From positions 372,001 through 436,000 of the forward strand of contig JBAMDO010000039.1 of NCBI GenBank assembly GCA_037074765.1: a DNA stretch of 64,000 nt, read 5' to 3'. Numbering within the stretch: position 1 is the first letter of the stretch; each line of letters opens with the position of its first letter. The position numbers and the translations under genes are program-made. Below the pieces are notes generated by a model. The model had not been told where the DNA came from. It made no database searches and saw nothing but the letters and a program-made list of their open reading frames with translations. Shown piece after piece: positions 50,424 to 64,000 of this stretch. Origin of the DNA: Mansonella perstans. Taxonomy: Eukaryota; Nematoda; Chromadorea; Rhabditida; Onchocercidae.

Positions 50424-53400
50424 CTACCATTTTAATGCTCGTATAATATCAGTAGTTGGATAGCGCCTAATGAGCCACTTGCGAGTCTGAAAAATATAAA
50501 TATTTCTAAATTTGAATTTGGATATTGCAAGTAATATTCTATCAGTTAAAATATAACTGTAACAAATTAAATACATTAGTAAATGTTGTATATAACTTTG
50601 CGCCTTCTTATTTTTCTTTATTCATTACGACAATATTTCTTCTAGTACGTACGAATAAACTTTCTTTTTCGGAACTAGCATCCTTCCTTAGATAATATTA
50701 TCCAGTAATGATAATGCTGTTGCAATAGTATTTGTAATAAAAGCTAAATAATCAGTTAAACATATTAAGCAATTTATAAGCATTCTAATGAGCTTTTTTT
50801 TGTATTTATTTTGAAGTATATTTGTATTTATATATTTTTTAACATTTATATTTACATTTTCAAATTCCTGCATTACTAGCATTCTATTCGGAATGCTGTT
50901 AATAAGCAGTTCGAATAGATATCAATAGTAGTTGTGTCAAACTTCTCAAAGAATATTCTCTATTGTATGCTTATATTATCAATTGATGATAACGTATAAC
51001 GTTATGAAACATAATTTTACGTGATATAATTTTAACTTGAGAAAAAAGTAAATACTGAACGAAAAGCTATTGAATAATTTAAAAAATTTGTTAAAAATGA
51101 ACAAAAATAACCTCATTAAAAATGATAAGAACAATACCAACAGGTAGGCAAAATAGCCAAACAAATGCAGGTGGTTGTGTTACACGAAGCCAATGTTGCA
51201 CACCCGGCATATAAATCATAAAATTAAGAATGCAAATTTCAATAAGTAATGCAAGAACTGCTGCAACATTTTGTGTACCGTGTTTGAAGATCGAAATTCT
51301 CCTAGTTGTGCAAAGCCAGAAATGAAATACCTAAAAAAAGTGGATATTTGAAAGAATATATCTATGTATAATTAATAGAGCGAAATGAATATTAAGATGG
51401 GGGAAAATTCTTTTTTTATTTGAAATTTTTATATAAAATTTTATTAAAAAATTTACGATTTAATTACATTAAAAAAAAATCTAAAAATAGATTTTTTTTT
51501 TTTTTATTTCCTATTATAATTTTACATGCTATTCGGAAGTGGCCCCAAACCTGCGACATAACTAATGTAATATGCCATGCAGCTTTTGCTTGGCCATGAA
51601 TGAACATTTGCATCTCGGCTGTATAGTATTTGCCGGTACTAGTTGATAAAACTTTCGCATTTGGACGCCAGTGATTGATATTGGAATGAAATAAATCACG
51701 TACAGTTATTTCATAAAACCTTAAATAGGATTTAGTAATGCACTGTTCAAAATACTCATTAATGATTTATCATTAATGATTACCTATTTGAAATCAGATG
51801 ACAGCTACATCTATGAATAGGAAGTAATTATAACTGACACTGATCATAGCAACACAATAATTTATCGGAAGATTATTCCACTTATTTGATGTTACATAGT
51901 TGCATACTATGAACATGAAAAATCGTAAAAGATTATTTTGTTTTGCTTAATTTTTTTTAACAAAACGTAATTCAGAGTCAAATTAAAAGTGCTTTTTTTT
52001 TAAAAATAGAATAAAAATAATAACCAAAAAACAAATAAATAAGAAATGAAGCATCCAACAGATATAATACCACCAACAAAAATATATGAATAAACAAGAA
52101 GTGCTTTTGAGACTAGACGGGCGGTAGATTTCCTCGGTGGCCTATGCATGATATCCTTTTCACCAGCTTCATATGTAAGTGCTATTGATGGTGGAATTTC
52201 CGTAATCAAATCTATTGAAAGAACCTAAATTGGAATTTCCTTCAGAAATTATATCGAAAAATTATGAGGGATAGAAAAAAAGACCATATATTTCGTTCAA
52301 AATAAAATGATATAAAATTTAATTTGCAGAAAAAATTTAATGAAATTTTAAAATGAATGAAAAAGAATAAATAAATTAAATTAATGCCATTTTTACTATT
52401 AATCTTAACTATCATCAGTTACTCGGCAGTTAGTATATTGTTCCCTCTTCCCACGCTTTTTTTGTTATCTAAATGTAAAAATGAAAAATAATAGAGATTG
52501 AGAAGAATAATTATACCAATAATGATTGTAATTTAATTACTGATCATATTCTAGCATTTCATTATCATAATTATGACTAGTCAGAACTGAACTTGCTTTT
52601 TTTTTTCATTTTTTTATTCGCAAGAAAAAATTAGAATATTTAAACCTGTAAACTACTCAGACCAATTGGAAAACCCATAACAAACGCCAACATAACGGCA
52701 CATAATTCAGGTACCATATGAGCTAATGTATATGCTATCGTCTTCTTTAAATTTGCGTACAGTAATCGTCCTTCCTTGATACTTTTAACAATATTCTTTA
52801 CATCACTTTCCGTATATACCATGTCTGCCGCTTCCTTTGCAAATGCACTTCCGGAAACGATATTTATATTCCAAGTATTACTTATTCTATTTGCTTATAT
52901 ATTAAGATTAACTTTTCGGGATCACAATAAAACTAGCAATTATTCTTATCTCACTGATATAAGAGATTATTTCATTAATGTACGACTTTTTCATTTATTA
53001 TTTGTCTAATCAATATTCTTGCTGATAACTAATATATTAGATTTTCCGATCTAATATTATTTTCTATACAGTAAGCTATGTTAAAAAACAATCATTAGCA
53101 AATCCACAATACCAAAAATGACCAATACTGAAATGGGTGTTAATTTGAAAAACAGTACCAACGGCTTCCATAGCTATGCCAACATTAGCTTCTTTTAATG
53201 CAGGTGCATCTAACACACCGTCACCTGTAACTGCCACAACTTCACCTCGACGTCGACATTCCTGTACACATAAATCATAAAAATTGCCAAATAACATGAT
53301 TAATAAAGTTTTAAATTCGAACTATACGACAAATATTGAAAGTAATAATTTTAGATTGACATTCCTAGATTGTCAAATAAATTTTACTTGAACACCAAGA

Positions 53401-56400
53401 TAATAAATTGATAACAGTCAATTGATCTATTTTATGAATGATTCCCCAAAATCCACAGACCTTATTTATCGTCACGCCATATCAATAAATATTTCATTAT
53501 GTCATACTCTACGTTAAAATGAATGATTTAAATCAGCGTTACATATATATTACATTATTAACGACATACCTTAACGATAATCAATTTATGCGACGGTGTA
53601 GCACGCGCAAATACAACAAATTCCTGTTTTAATATATTATCCCATGACTGATCGTTTAATTTGTCTATCATTTCACAGTGAATTACTGATAAAAAATTCG
53701 GTTTCTTTTCCACTTCCGTATTCTAAATTAAATATAATGTTAATTTCTGCTTTATAATAAATTGATAAATATCGATCGATATATTTAATGAATAATTCCC
53801 AAAAATCCATAGACTTTATTTATCTCATGCTATATCAATAAATAGCATCATATTCTATGTTAAATAAATAATTTAGATTAGCGTTAATATTATATTTCTT
53901 TAAATCTACTTCAAATGAAATGGTTTTACCGAAACATAATTTTAATATTGAGCAATTACATTTTATCACTTTTTTCCAGTAAAAATTTCATTTTTTTTTT
54001 TGAAACATTTTTCATTTTTCTAGTATTTTTGTCAAATCCATTTTTGATTTTTTTAACGGAATAAATCATTCTTTTTCCCTCAGATTATATCATATTACAA
54101 GAATACCATATGAACAGCAAGAAAAGAGAAAATTAAAATGAAACAATAAGTTACGGTAACGATGATAATTTGAATAAACTGACCAGTGAAACAATAGACG
54201 CTCGTGGAACAGCTAAACCGAAATGACCAGCAATTGCTGCAGCTGTTGATGGATGATCACCAGTAACCATAAAACATTTTATTCCTTAACAACAAATATT
54301 CATTTCCATTTCAATAAGCAAATTGAAATTCATTTCTAAATAAGTTTACTATTAAAGAAATAATTAGTGATAAATATTATCCTGTTAGATACAACTTCTC
54401 AACAATGAAATTTCTCAATCAATTGAAAAAGATGTAAAAATAAAAGAAAAGTAAGAGAAAGAAAGCATAATTCGATTTATTTTGTAATATATTTGAAAAT
54501 TAAGGAAAAGAAATTAGAAAGGCGAAAATTTATCAAACCTGCATTTTTCATCGTTTGTAATGCTTGTAATGCTGAATCACGTGGTGGATCATACATAGCT
54601 ACCATACCAAGGAAACATAAATCCAATCGATTTAAACTATCCCATGATTCTGGTGATTTGAGCAAACTTAATTCTTCAAGTTCCGCTATTGCAAATGCTA
54701 TGCAACTCTTGCCTTCATTACCATATTTCGTATATGCTTCCTGCAACTTTATTCGTTCACAATTCAGAAAAAACTTTTCTCTTTTGACCTTCGATCTATC
54801 TATTTGTATAAAATATGCTAGGAATGACACAATTTATAGCTATAAGTTTCACCGTAATAGTCTAAAAAATAAAAAAAAGTTAATGCAAAGATCTGTGCTC
54901 TATCAAATTTCATATCATTTTGCCAAAGTTTGTAACAACATAGTTTGATATCAGAGAAATTCATTTAAAAACTTAACTAAACTTTGATATTAGTAAAATG
55001 ATCAAGTTCAATATTGAAAAAAAAAAAAAAAAAAAAAGAAGTATTATCATCGTTATAAGTACCAAAAACATAATGATTTTATAACTAACAGAAAATTGAG
55101 CGATAAAATCATCTGATATTTTAATATAACCATGTTCGGTAGCCAATAATTTACAATGCGCAAATAGTTCTTCAGGTGCTCCTTTGACAAGAGCATATGA
55201 CCTATAATTATTACATATAAAGTATTGATTATTGATTCTTTCGATATAGTTAACTTTAACCAATAAAAGATAAGTTCATTGTTTTATTCCAAACTATATA
55301 TCTTCCAAAAATGTAAATCTTCTTAATACTATTATTGTGTAAGATAGTATTTTTAGAAAACTATTCTTGCTACAGTAATTTCTTTTCTTCTTATCTTAAA
55401 AATTTAGCACTAAATATAATGTTGTTTATACTTTGAAATTTATATTCACTTATGTAAGCTTAAATTTTATTTACTATTTACATTTGAACTTAATTGAAAT
55501 TGCAAATTCTCATTAAAATTTCGATTGAAAAATTGATTAAATTATAATTTTTCGTACTTGGCTAGACGGTATTTTAGATTAATCTTGCTAGGAATAATAA
55601 AATTTGTTGTTACAAGTTATAAAAGTGTAGTAAAAACTTGCCTTCTGAAAAAAAATGTTGTGATGACAATGATGCGAACAGATTTTGTGACTAATTCAAA
55701 TTTAAAAATAAAAAAGACTGAAATGTAACTTTTAAATAGGTTAACTTACTTCACATTTCCAGTATTAGTGGAATCGATTCTGGATCTTTGACGAACAATT
55801 ACTATTTGAAAACGCCGCTGTTTGTTAAATGGTAATTCAAAAATGATCTCATAGTTCCGTCGGATTCTTTCACTACTTGCCAGCTATAAAACTGATTCAG
55901 TGATTCGGATTTTCACGATATTTCTTTAAATCATATGTAATTATGAAAAAGTATTCGAATGATTCTGAAACACTATCAGTATTAGTTTCTTAGAAAAAGA
56001 TTGCTCTTATTGATCGATCGATTATACAAATACTATCACCAAACCAGTCGTCACGCTTTGCATAGAGTTTTCAGAAATGAATCTTCGATATGATTTGCCA
56101 GAGCTGATTAAGTAAAAATTACAAATGAAATTATTTTAAATACTGAAATAAAGTTTATTAATTATCATCATCCATTAGTTGGCCCAAGTTTCTTTTTTCT
56201 CTTTCTTCCCTTTCTAGGTTATATATATGATTAAAGTAGGAAAGATAATGTGAAAATGAATGTCTTATCTGAATAATCTGATTGTGTTGAACTTTTTTGC
56301 TGTAAGAACAATAGATATACCTTACTTCTTCGACGTATTTCAGCAGTGCAACCTCATTTTCGCTTCCAGTTATTACTTTTTGATGAAAAGCTGAACGCAC

Positions 56401-59400
56401 TGTTCGTTCAACTTCAGAATCCGATATTTCCCGACATGATATCTTCCTCAACAATTAAAAAACATGCGCTCAATATTAAAAAAAATAAACTTTTGCTGAA
56501 ATTTTGCCTTAAAAATTATTCAAAAAAATTATAATAGAAATGAATTTTAACAACCTCGATTTTTTAACATAAATTAACATATCTTACCCATCTAATAGGG
56601 ATTGTATTGTAATTGTATTATTTCCTCGTGAAAGCTTATCCACCATGTGGAATGCATAAATACCGCGTGAATTAATTGGCTCCAAATGCGCCTTATTACA
56701 TATAGACATTACGGTCAACAGTGCTATTAGGCTATCATTACTACTTTCCGATAATGGTATCGATAAATCGGATAATAATGATGATTGTTCCTTTCGTTTG
56801 GCTTTTAATTCTTTCGTACCTAAACATTTTCAAATATACTTAAATTTTAAACTTTTCCTCAATTCAATTAGAATTTTGCTAGTTAAATTTTTTGTTGTAT
56901 ATGAAATAGTATTTCAAATATTTTTCTTTTTTTTTTTTACGATAAACCAGTAATCGTTAAAAAATATGACATTAACACGGATAAAATAAATGCATGAGAT
57001 AAGAAATGTAAATTTAAATGATAAAAATTAGAATTAGCACATGAATATTGATGTAGATCAATTTAACGAACTTTTAAAATAATGTGACTGATACCATAAA
57101 TCGGCAACAGTAATATCGTTCAAAGTAAAAATACCCGTCTTATCACACATTACCACCGTTGCTGTACCTAATGTTTCCACAACATCTAATCGTTTCATAA
57201 ATATATTTTGTTTAGCTAAACGTCGTGCAACAATTGCTAATGCTGCACCCAATGTAATAGGAAGACCTGAAAATTAAAGAAATCTATTTCATGAAATATT
57301 CAGTTAGTATTTAGGAACTAATTTATAATAGACTATTCAAGTTTCATTGGATACATATAGTCAAGAAAATTCAAGTAGTAATAAGCAATATAATTTCACA
57401 CTATTAGTCAGTAAGAGAAAGTGAATTCTGGTATAAAAATGGTGTAATTCCTTTAATTTCATTAGCACCTCAAAAGAAAGAAAAAGAAAAGGATTGCGTG
57501 AACCTTGTGGAATATTTGCAATAATAATGACAAGGAAACCATTTATGAACGTATTAACAACATGTTGAAATTTTGTAAGTAATAATCCGATAAGGAATGT
57601 TGTCGTAGCCATTGTGATAGCTAACGTGGAAATGAAATTAACGAAACGTTTATGTTCTGATTCCAAACGTGTTGGTACGCCTTTTTGTTTGCTCGTTAAC
57701 CGCGCAATTTTGCCAATTATCTAAACGAAATTTAATCAGCAGTTATATTAATTATTCATGTATTAAGTTAATATTTTCCTCTTTCTTTTCACTCTTTTTT
57801 TTAGTTGCTTTTCTTTTCCGCGAACACTATTAATTACAGCTGCTAAAGTTAATTGTTTAGGACACTTGTTTTAATTAGAAGGATTAAATGCCTTCGTTTG
57901 GGATCATTTATCAGAATGAAATATAATCATCCATGAAAATTATATATACCATTATCTTTTTTAGATTTATAAAATACATTCGGAACATGTGTTAGAAATA
58001 AAATCTACCGTTCTATTGCCTGTCCTGATAGTTACACCGTATCCGGTACCATTGGTACATAAACAACCATTAAGAGCAATATTCTGCGCTCCTAAAGCTG
58101 TGACATTCTTTGGTACCGCAATATTGCAAAAATCAAGCGGTTCCAATTCACCTGTTATCCATGATGTATCCAATTTTAATTCGTCCGTGTAAATTAATCG
58201 TAAATCAGCTGGCACACGAGCTCCAGGACTCAAAATTTCCATTTATATTAAATGAAGAAAATTAACGTTAAAAATAAGATATATCTATACAACTTAGAAA
58301 AAATTAAATTCGGGTGTAATTTGAGACTTTTCGGCTTGATCTTTTTCTTATTAGATCAATGTTTGATTGCTAAAATAACATTTTTAGTTTAATTTTTAGG
58401 ATTTGCACTATGTGATTGCAAAAGTTTGCAGAAATTGTTGAGACGTTGTCAATTGATAATGCTTATTTGCTTATCTTTGTTCACTTTTCAACCTGTTTTG
58501 CCAAAGAATTTCACATTGCTAGCTAGATCACTGGTAATTTTTTTCCTGGTTTATAAAAAATTAGATTCGGGTATTCATTTTTTAGAATTACTAAAAACAG
58601 ACACTATAAATTCAGATGTTTGATGAAATAACAAACTAATTCAATTATTACTAATTTTATCATCTTCGTCACAACTATAGCTTGCTTAGCAGTTATTTAT
58701 TATCACCTATAGTACTACTTGAGCTGCACTTATCATCTACATTGTAATTGGATTTCATCAGCACTGTAAAGACATAAACTATGAGCTATTATCACCATCA
58801 CTATCATTATTGACCCTCATATAGTAAATCGAAGCATTTTTTTTGATCACTGAATTATTAAACAAAAGCAACTTCTGTTTCAATATTAATAATTTTTTTC
58901 TTTAAAAAATAAATGTAACATTGATAATGCCATAATTATACAGTTATTTTGGTTTTTCTAAAAAAATTTTTATAGTAACCGATTAAAATGATCATTAAAT
59001 TACCAGAGATAAACGATGTCACCAATTACAATATCAGAAACATTAATACGTATACGTTCTGTAGCTCGAACAACATAACAATCTGTTGTCATCAGCGACT
59101 GGAAACATTGCATGTTCTAAACATTTTTAAATTCATGAAATTTTAAATTCTTCAACTTTTTTTTTAAAACAAATAAGCTAAAGTAAATGGAGAAAAAATG
59201 AACGATAAGTAACTTCGTTAATTTTTTTATATGAAATTGCTATCAGATGAAAGCAAATGGATGTGGTTTGAAATTTCCCAAAAATTTTCATCATTTTGAC
59301 AGTGACAACAACTTCTATTTCAGTATTTCATACTTTCCGAACACTATGCAAATAAGCTATTCGAAATATGCTGACACGTGCATAACTGGAAATTTCTCAA

Positions 59401-60783
59401 GTTCTATTTATTCGAACTTTCAAAGCAAATATCTTTCATCTATCGGGTAACTGTCACATTTAAATATCATTTCTTAAACGATTTTGTTCCATCTGCCCAA
59501 ATTATTGCAGGAAATTTTGTCATCAAAATTTTGAACTTTGCTTGCAATACGTTGGCAACAGCATTACGGTACATTTCGAACATATGCAATATTTCCAACA
59601 ATAAGTGCCTTCATTTTCAATATTATAACCTGTTTATATTGCATAACATCCGATTATATCTATACTAAATTTGCAAAAGTATAAAATTATGAATCTATTT
59701 TAAGTATAAAATTTTCAAATTTTTTCTTTTAAATTGTTAAGTATATGATAATGTAGGATAACTAATCGCAATATATCATTGATCGTAAAATTTGATGACA
59801 CTGATAACACTGACAGTTTCTACTCTTCAAACTTACCTTCTTGGCATGCTGCTCCTGCCAATAACTTATCCCACATAGGATGAAAAATATAATAAGAAGT
59901 GCAATAGCCAGGTAAATTTCGACAAATCGAGTAGTATCCAATGCATTAATAATAAAACAGGTTAGTGCAGCAGTTAGTAACATCAGTCGAAATGTGTGAG
60001 AAAATTGCTTCATCAATAATTTTGTTGCTGCCCGACTGGTTACCGCAAATATTACATTACGTCCATCAGTTACCAAACGGCTAGTTGCTTCATCCTTTCA
60101 AATTTTTTAAAAAAAAAATAACCACTGTTGATGTTAAATAGTTAAATAAGATGAGCAAAAGATTAATTGATTAAAATTAAGAAGAAAAACGATAAGATAA
60201 ACATTTTCAATGAAAGAAAAAGCATAATTATTGCAATAATAATTTAATTTAAACCATTGTAGCTCTTTTAATTGTTAATGGAAGTAATTAATATGATGCT
60301 TACCTTATTTAAACCTTTGCTACGCTCTGGATGTTCTAGGTCTATCCGTGACAATGGATGAAGATCACTAAGTTGTTCCAGTGTTAATGTATGCTCAAAA
60401 AAGTTACATTCCAATTCAAGTTCCTACAATAATGCTTGTTTTATTAATGAAGGAATGAAAATTTTTCGAATTTACTAGAAAGAATTAATCATCAAAAATT
60501 TTAAACTAATAAAAGTGCACATTTTAAAGACGAAATAAGTATTTTAGTGCATAGAAATTAGCAATGTAATAACATGTAGTAATAGTGAAAGTAAATAATT
60601 AAAGCATACAAAAAGTAGATGTGTGGTAAAAGAGAAACACAATCATATTATTTCCATCATTTTTTTTTCCAATCGTATCTAAATAGTGCTCTCAGTAATT
60701 ATGATAAAATGAAAAACCTTGAGAAGATGATTATGTACTAGCGTTGAAACATCAACGGCATTTTCATATTTTGTCTTGGTCAT
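50424..60783 (-). CDS. P2C-type (Na,K/H,K-like) ATPase alpha subunit, divergent, about 1080 aa
   Basis: Exons on the minus strand, 5' to 3': 60783-60718, 60423-60304, 60094-59837, 59116-59004, 58228-58009, 57720-57504, 57266-57072, 56819-56588, 56446-56326, 55883-55750, 55201-55090, 54740-54539, 54284-54184, 53722-53570, 53261-53159, about 52893-52646, 52224-52025, 51719-51551, 51330-51112, 50486-50424. The order of P2C pumps is complete: M1-M2, actuator domain (WITGELEP), M3-M4 (ANIPQGLPITLG), phosphorylation site ([10 protein letters not shown]), nucleotide domain (KGAPEELF), [15 protein letters not shown]5-M6 ([17 protein letters not shown]) and the C-terminal KWLIRRYP end. These pumps exchange cations across the plasma membrane. 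Several key positions differ from the consensus (TGES, DKTGT, PEGL, GDGVND, TD in M6), as in nematode CATP-type paralogues. The start ATG 60783 follows an AG that could be an acceptor, so an upstream exon may exist. The exon 15/16 junction is uncertain. Confidence 0.88.
53398..53560. repeat. Intronic repeat copy 1
   Basis: Aligns over about 150 bases with 53750-53905 (shared blocks: TAATAAATTGATAA, AAAATCCA, ATATCAATAAATA, AGCGTTA). Lies in the ATPase intron next to the exon at 53570-53722. Confidence 0.8.
53750..53905. repeat. Intronic repeat copy 2
   Basis: Second copy of the repeat at 53398-53560, offset by about 353 bp in the same orientation, on the other side of the ATPase exon 53570-53722. 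Confidence 0.8.
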
Positions 60784-63700
60784 TTCAGGATCGTTTTGCA
60801 AATACTATTAAATCAGCCCAAAATATAAAATAGCCCAAAATGTCCACAAAATGCTTCAACAGAAAAATTGATTACTGGTTACATAAAATGAAAAAATGGA
60901 CAAATGAAAAAAACGAAAAAAAATTGGAACTCGCTGTCCGATTTAAATTAAACTCAAATTGTTATTGCACATTGAAAAAAAAAAAAAAAAAAATAACTTT
61001 ATAAGTACAATAACAATTTAACTGTAAATTAACTGTAACTGAGCAGCAATTTTCAAATTTTTCTCTTTTTCCCTTTCTTGTTCAAGCTGTTTATGAAATT
61101 AATTGATCATGTTCCGAGTGAAGAAAAAGATAAAAGAAGGCAAAAAAAAAGAATGTGCTGCGAAATTATAAATAATTCGAAATATTCAATCGATTTACAG
61201 AAAGCTAAAAACTAATAACAATTCAAAACCTAAAAACATAATTATTTCAATTTTGCATAAATATGCTAATAAATATTCGTATTAAGAATGGTTGAATTAT
61301 GATGTTCATAATAATCTATTTAACACATTTAATGTTAGAAAAAAGCAAAAGCAAAAAAGAAAATCATCACAGAATCAATTAGGCCATCATTGCTTTCAGT
61401 CGTCAGCTTGAAAAATTCATACACTTTGCAATCTTCAATCTTTTGATGAAGAAAAATGCATTTTTAGTTCGTTTCATTTTAATTTTTAATTGCTTTTATT
61501 AATCAAAGCAATCAAATTATGATGCACAGAATGAGATTTCGCAGAATTTTCATTTAAACAATGTTTTTATCCTTTCCTTATTTCTTTTCCAACATACTCG
61601 ACGAAGTTTTTTTCCTTTTTATTTCTCCAAGATTTTTTTTTTCTCACTTTTACCAAACTTACATAAGTATCCCACAAATGAAACGTTCAATAAGGAATGG
61701 GAGAAAAATTACTGCTAAAGTAATAATAGTAACGCAATAGCAGCAGTAACAGTAGCAATAAATATTTAGAAGTAATTAAATAAAGAATGAAAAGATAAAG
61801 AGGAAGCAAAATGTTTAACATTGATGAAATGCTAGTCAAAAAAGTGCTCTGTCATCCATTCTTTAAATTTGAGACTTGAAACATAATAATAAAGCCTGTT
61901 CAAATACCATTATTATATACTGTGCGAAGCAATTACTTGTTATAAGTAAAACACAAAAGAATAGTAAAAAAATTTAGGAAAGCAAAATTTTCAAATTAAA
62001 TTTTTTTTTTTTTGCATTTATAAATAATGATACTGTTGGTAAAGAAATTTTTTTTCCTTAGTTAGGAATTATATATCTAAAAACATAGAATATTTTATTT
62101 TTTTCAACATTTTTTCCTTAAAACTACCAATAATAATTGCTTCAAATCATTGCGTAATCTCTCATGCCACGTTCATAATATAATTTCTTTGAAATCTTCC
62201 ATGTGTACTAATATAATTAAGTGAAATGTAAATTTGCTACTCCCAGATTCCCATTTCTGACAATATTCCACTGAATTTATCAATTTGTACGCAATAGTAA
62301 TTGCGCAATAATTATATAAAACAAATTCTTCACCTAAAAGATGAAGCCAAATAAAATTTTATGATTGATGAAAGATAATAACAAATTATGATTTTATGAT
62401 TAACATATTAAAACTTGTTAAATGTTACAAACAAAAGGATGTAACAAATATAAAATGCTACTTTAATAAATTAAAAAAATTATCAGCAGAACTATGTTGG
62501 AGAACAAAGCGCGTAAACAGAAAGTATGGAAGAAAATATTTGCTATCAGTGATTAATTGCTTATTACTGATAATGGAACGTTTAGACCATAAAATTTGTT
62601 CTTTAAGATAATCATACGCCGTCTAACTCATCAAATAATGACTTCAACTTTTCATATTTCATAGAATTTGTCATTGTAAATTTTAAATTATTTCAAATAA
62701 TTCGTGAAAACAATCGGTTCAATCAGCACAATATAACTGTGACAATTTATAAAAGTCCATGTCATAAATCAGATTTGTAAAATATTTTACAACAAGTATT
62801 TCATAAATATTTCCCGGTAGCTTTCTCTTTTTGTTTTTTTTTTGGGTTTTTTTTTTTGGTGAATCAAAAACAATGAATTTACGCAATTTCGAATTTAAAT
62901 AAAAGAAAAAATAAAAAAGCAACGGTAAAAAATTTTTCCTTGAATTTGAAATAGTACGTGTCAACTTTCAATTTTACGAAGAAAATGCTTCGATCGATCC
63001 ATCCATCCATCCTTCTATTTTTCCGGTTTTTCTTAATCGTTAAAAGTATGATTCCACTTAAACAACAATAACACAACAACCGGGCAATCAAAAATATAAA
63101 CGATAATAATAACTGATATATGTTAGGTTTATATTTTTATGATTTTATATTAAAAGCGAGAAACAAGTTTAAATTAGTTCGAATCAAATTTAAGTAAACA
63201 AGTTTCTAAATTTTCAAACACAATCGCATGAATCCGAAAAAAATCCGCGCACGAAAGTTTCAGTCAAATATATTTTTTTATTTACAGTACTGATAGAAAT
63301 TGGTAAGTTTTCAATAACAAAAATCATTGATAATTGCATTGCTTTTAATTTGAGCGGAAAAAGGAAAAGATTGCATTAGGAAATTAAATTCTGATTAGGA
63401 GCTATTAAAATTTTTACTTAGATTTTCTGTAACTAAACATTACAATGAAAACATGTTGTATTGTTTCATTGATGATTCATTGCTTCGTCATAGATCATTT
63501 CAAACTATTGTCATATGAGAAGTAAGAAGTAACAATGATGATTTATTCTTAAACGAAATGATAGCTTTAATTTTTTATCATCACTACTGCCATTATTTCT
63601 TACCTATTAATATTAATTTTAATTAGTAACACTGTTATCTCAATGTTGCTATGAAACTTATAGCAATATTTTGCAGCAATTAATTGTTATCATTATTGTT

Positions 63701-64000
63701 GTTTTGTCTTAGCAGTGTAATTGTTATAGGAGGATGACATTGGTTTCCATTAGATGTCAGAAAGATTCATATTTATATATGCTCGGCAAGAGGAAAAAAT
63801 TCGATTATAATATATTCAAGACAAAAAATAACTAGCAACTAAATGCTAAAAGTAAAAGAAATTTAATAATCAATTTAATATTACGATCTATCGCACATTA
63901 TAAGCAATATCATTCCCTTTCATTTACTAAACAGTGATTATGTATGAGAAACATTCTACTGCATTCATTTCGCATACTTTATATGTTAATCAACGTTAGA
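60784..64000. other. 3.2 kb upstream of the ATPase, no gene seen
   Basis: Very A+T-rich, with homopolymer A near 60976-60993, poly-T runs and a short (CCAT)n at 62998-63011. Open frames at 62396-62611 and 62719-63091 are Lys/Asn/Phe/Ile-rich and lack splice support. Presumably holds the ATPase promoter; no specific element recognised. Confidence 0.6.

Noticed and set aside
54493..54948. 151-codon plus-strand ORF within the ATPase region
   Set aside because: Antisense of the ATPase exon at 54539-54740; the minus-strand frame matches P2C pumps.
57989..58192. Plus-strand ORF in the ATPase actuator exon
   Set aside because: Antisense shadow of the exon at 58009-58228.
62396..63091. Several short ORFs near the right end
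   Set aside because: Lys/Asn/Phe-rich, no splice sites, no recognisable motif.

Overview
The window reads as nuclear DNA of a nematode, most likely a filarial-type parasite. The basis is very high A+T, genes split into many short exons with (T)TTTCAG-type acceptors, and families with clear nematode relatives: a ZYG-12-like Hook-KASH protein, a LECT-2-like protein and a CATP-like P2C ATPase. Species is inference. I see no operon, bacterial or Wolbachia gene, tRNA, rRNA or CRISPR. Gene models were built by hand: each exon was fixed by reading frame, splice dinucleotides and phase, and most CDS sums come out as whole codon numbers.

Layout. 1-1.3 kb (+): probable 3' end of an unrecognised gene. 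2.1-3.2 kb (+): single-exon nematode-style protein, unrecognised. 5.9-11.4 kb (+): 14-exon MyTH4-FERM protein resembling the C-terminal tail of class XV-type unconventional myosins; no motor domain in the window. 11.4-15.3 kb: gene-free and microsatellite-rich. 15.4-22.9 kb (+): 14-exon Pygopus homologue (759 aa, C-terminal C4HC3 PHD finger, NPF-like motif). Its intron 4 holds a less A+T-rich, heavily self-complementary segment ending in T6, a candidate Pol III structured RNA. 22.9-28.0 kb: gene-free. 28.0-35.2 kb (+): 19-exon Hook protein (725 aa) ending in a transmembrane segment and KASH tail, i.e. a ZYG-12-type LINC/dynein adaptor. 36.5-37.6 kb (+): 3-exon Nudix CoA-diphosphatase (NUDT7/8 type, 233 aa). 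37.6-42.2 kb: gene-free. 42.2-45.6 kb (+): secreted two-domain LECT2/chondromodulin-II-like protein with a decayed copy of its exon 3. 47.3-49.1 kb (+): dual-specificity phosphatase of the DUSP15/22 type (257 aa). 50.4-60.8 kb (-): about 20-exon P2C ATPase alpha subunit with substitutions at several catalytic and ion-site motifs. 60.8-64 kb: gene-free upstream DNA.

The genes are not a pathway. By family they cover actin-motor tails, Wnt/chromatin readout, nuclear envelope-centrosome attachment, CoA metabolism, dendrite/extracellular guidance, phosphatase signalling and ion transport. The points most worth following are the nematode Pygopus, the structured-RNA candidate in its intron, the Hook-KASH fusion with a possible KASH-less alternative end, and the divergent ATPase.
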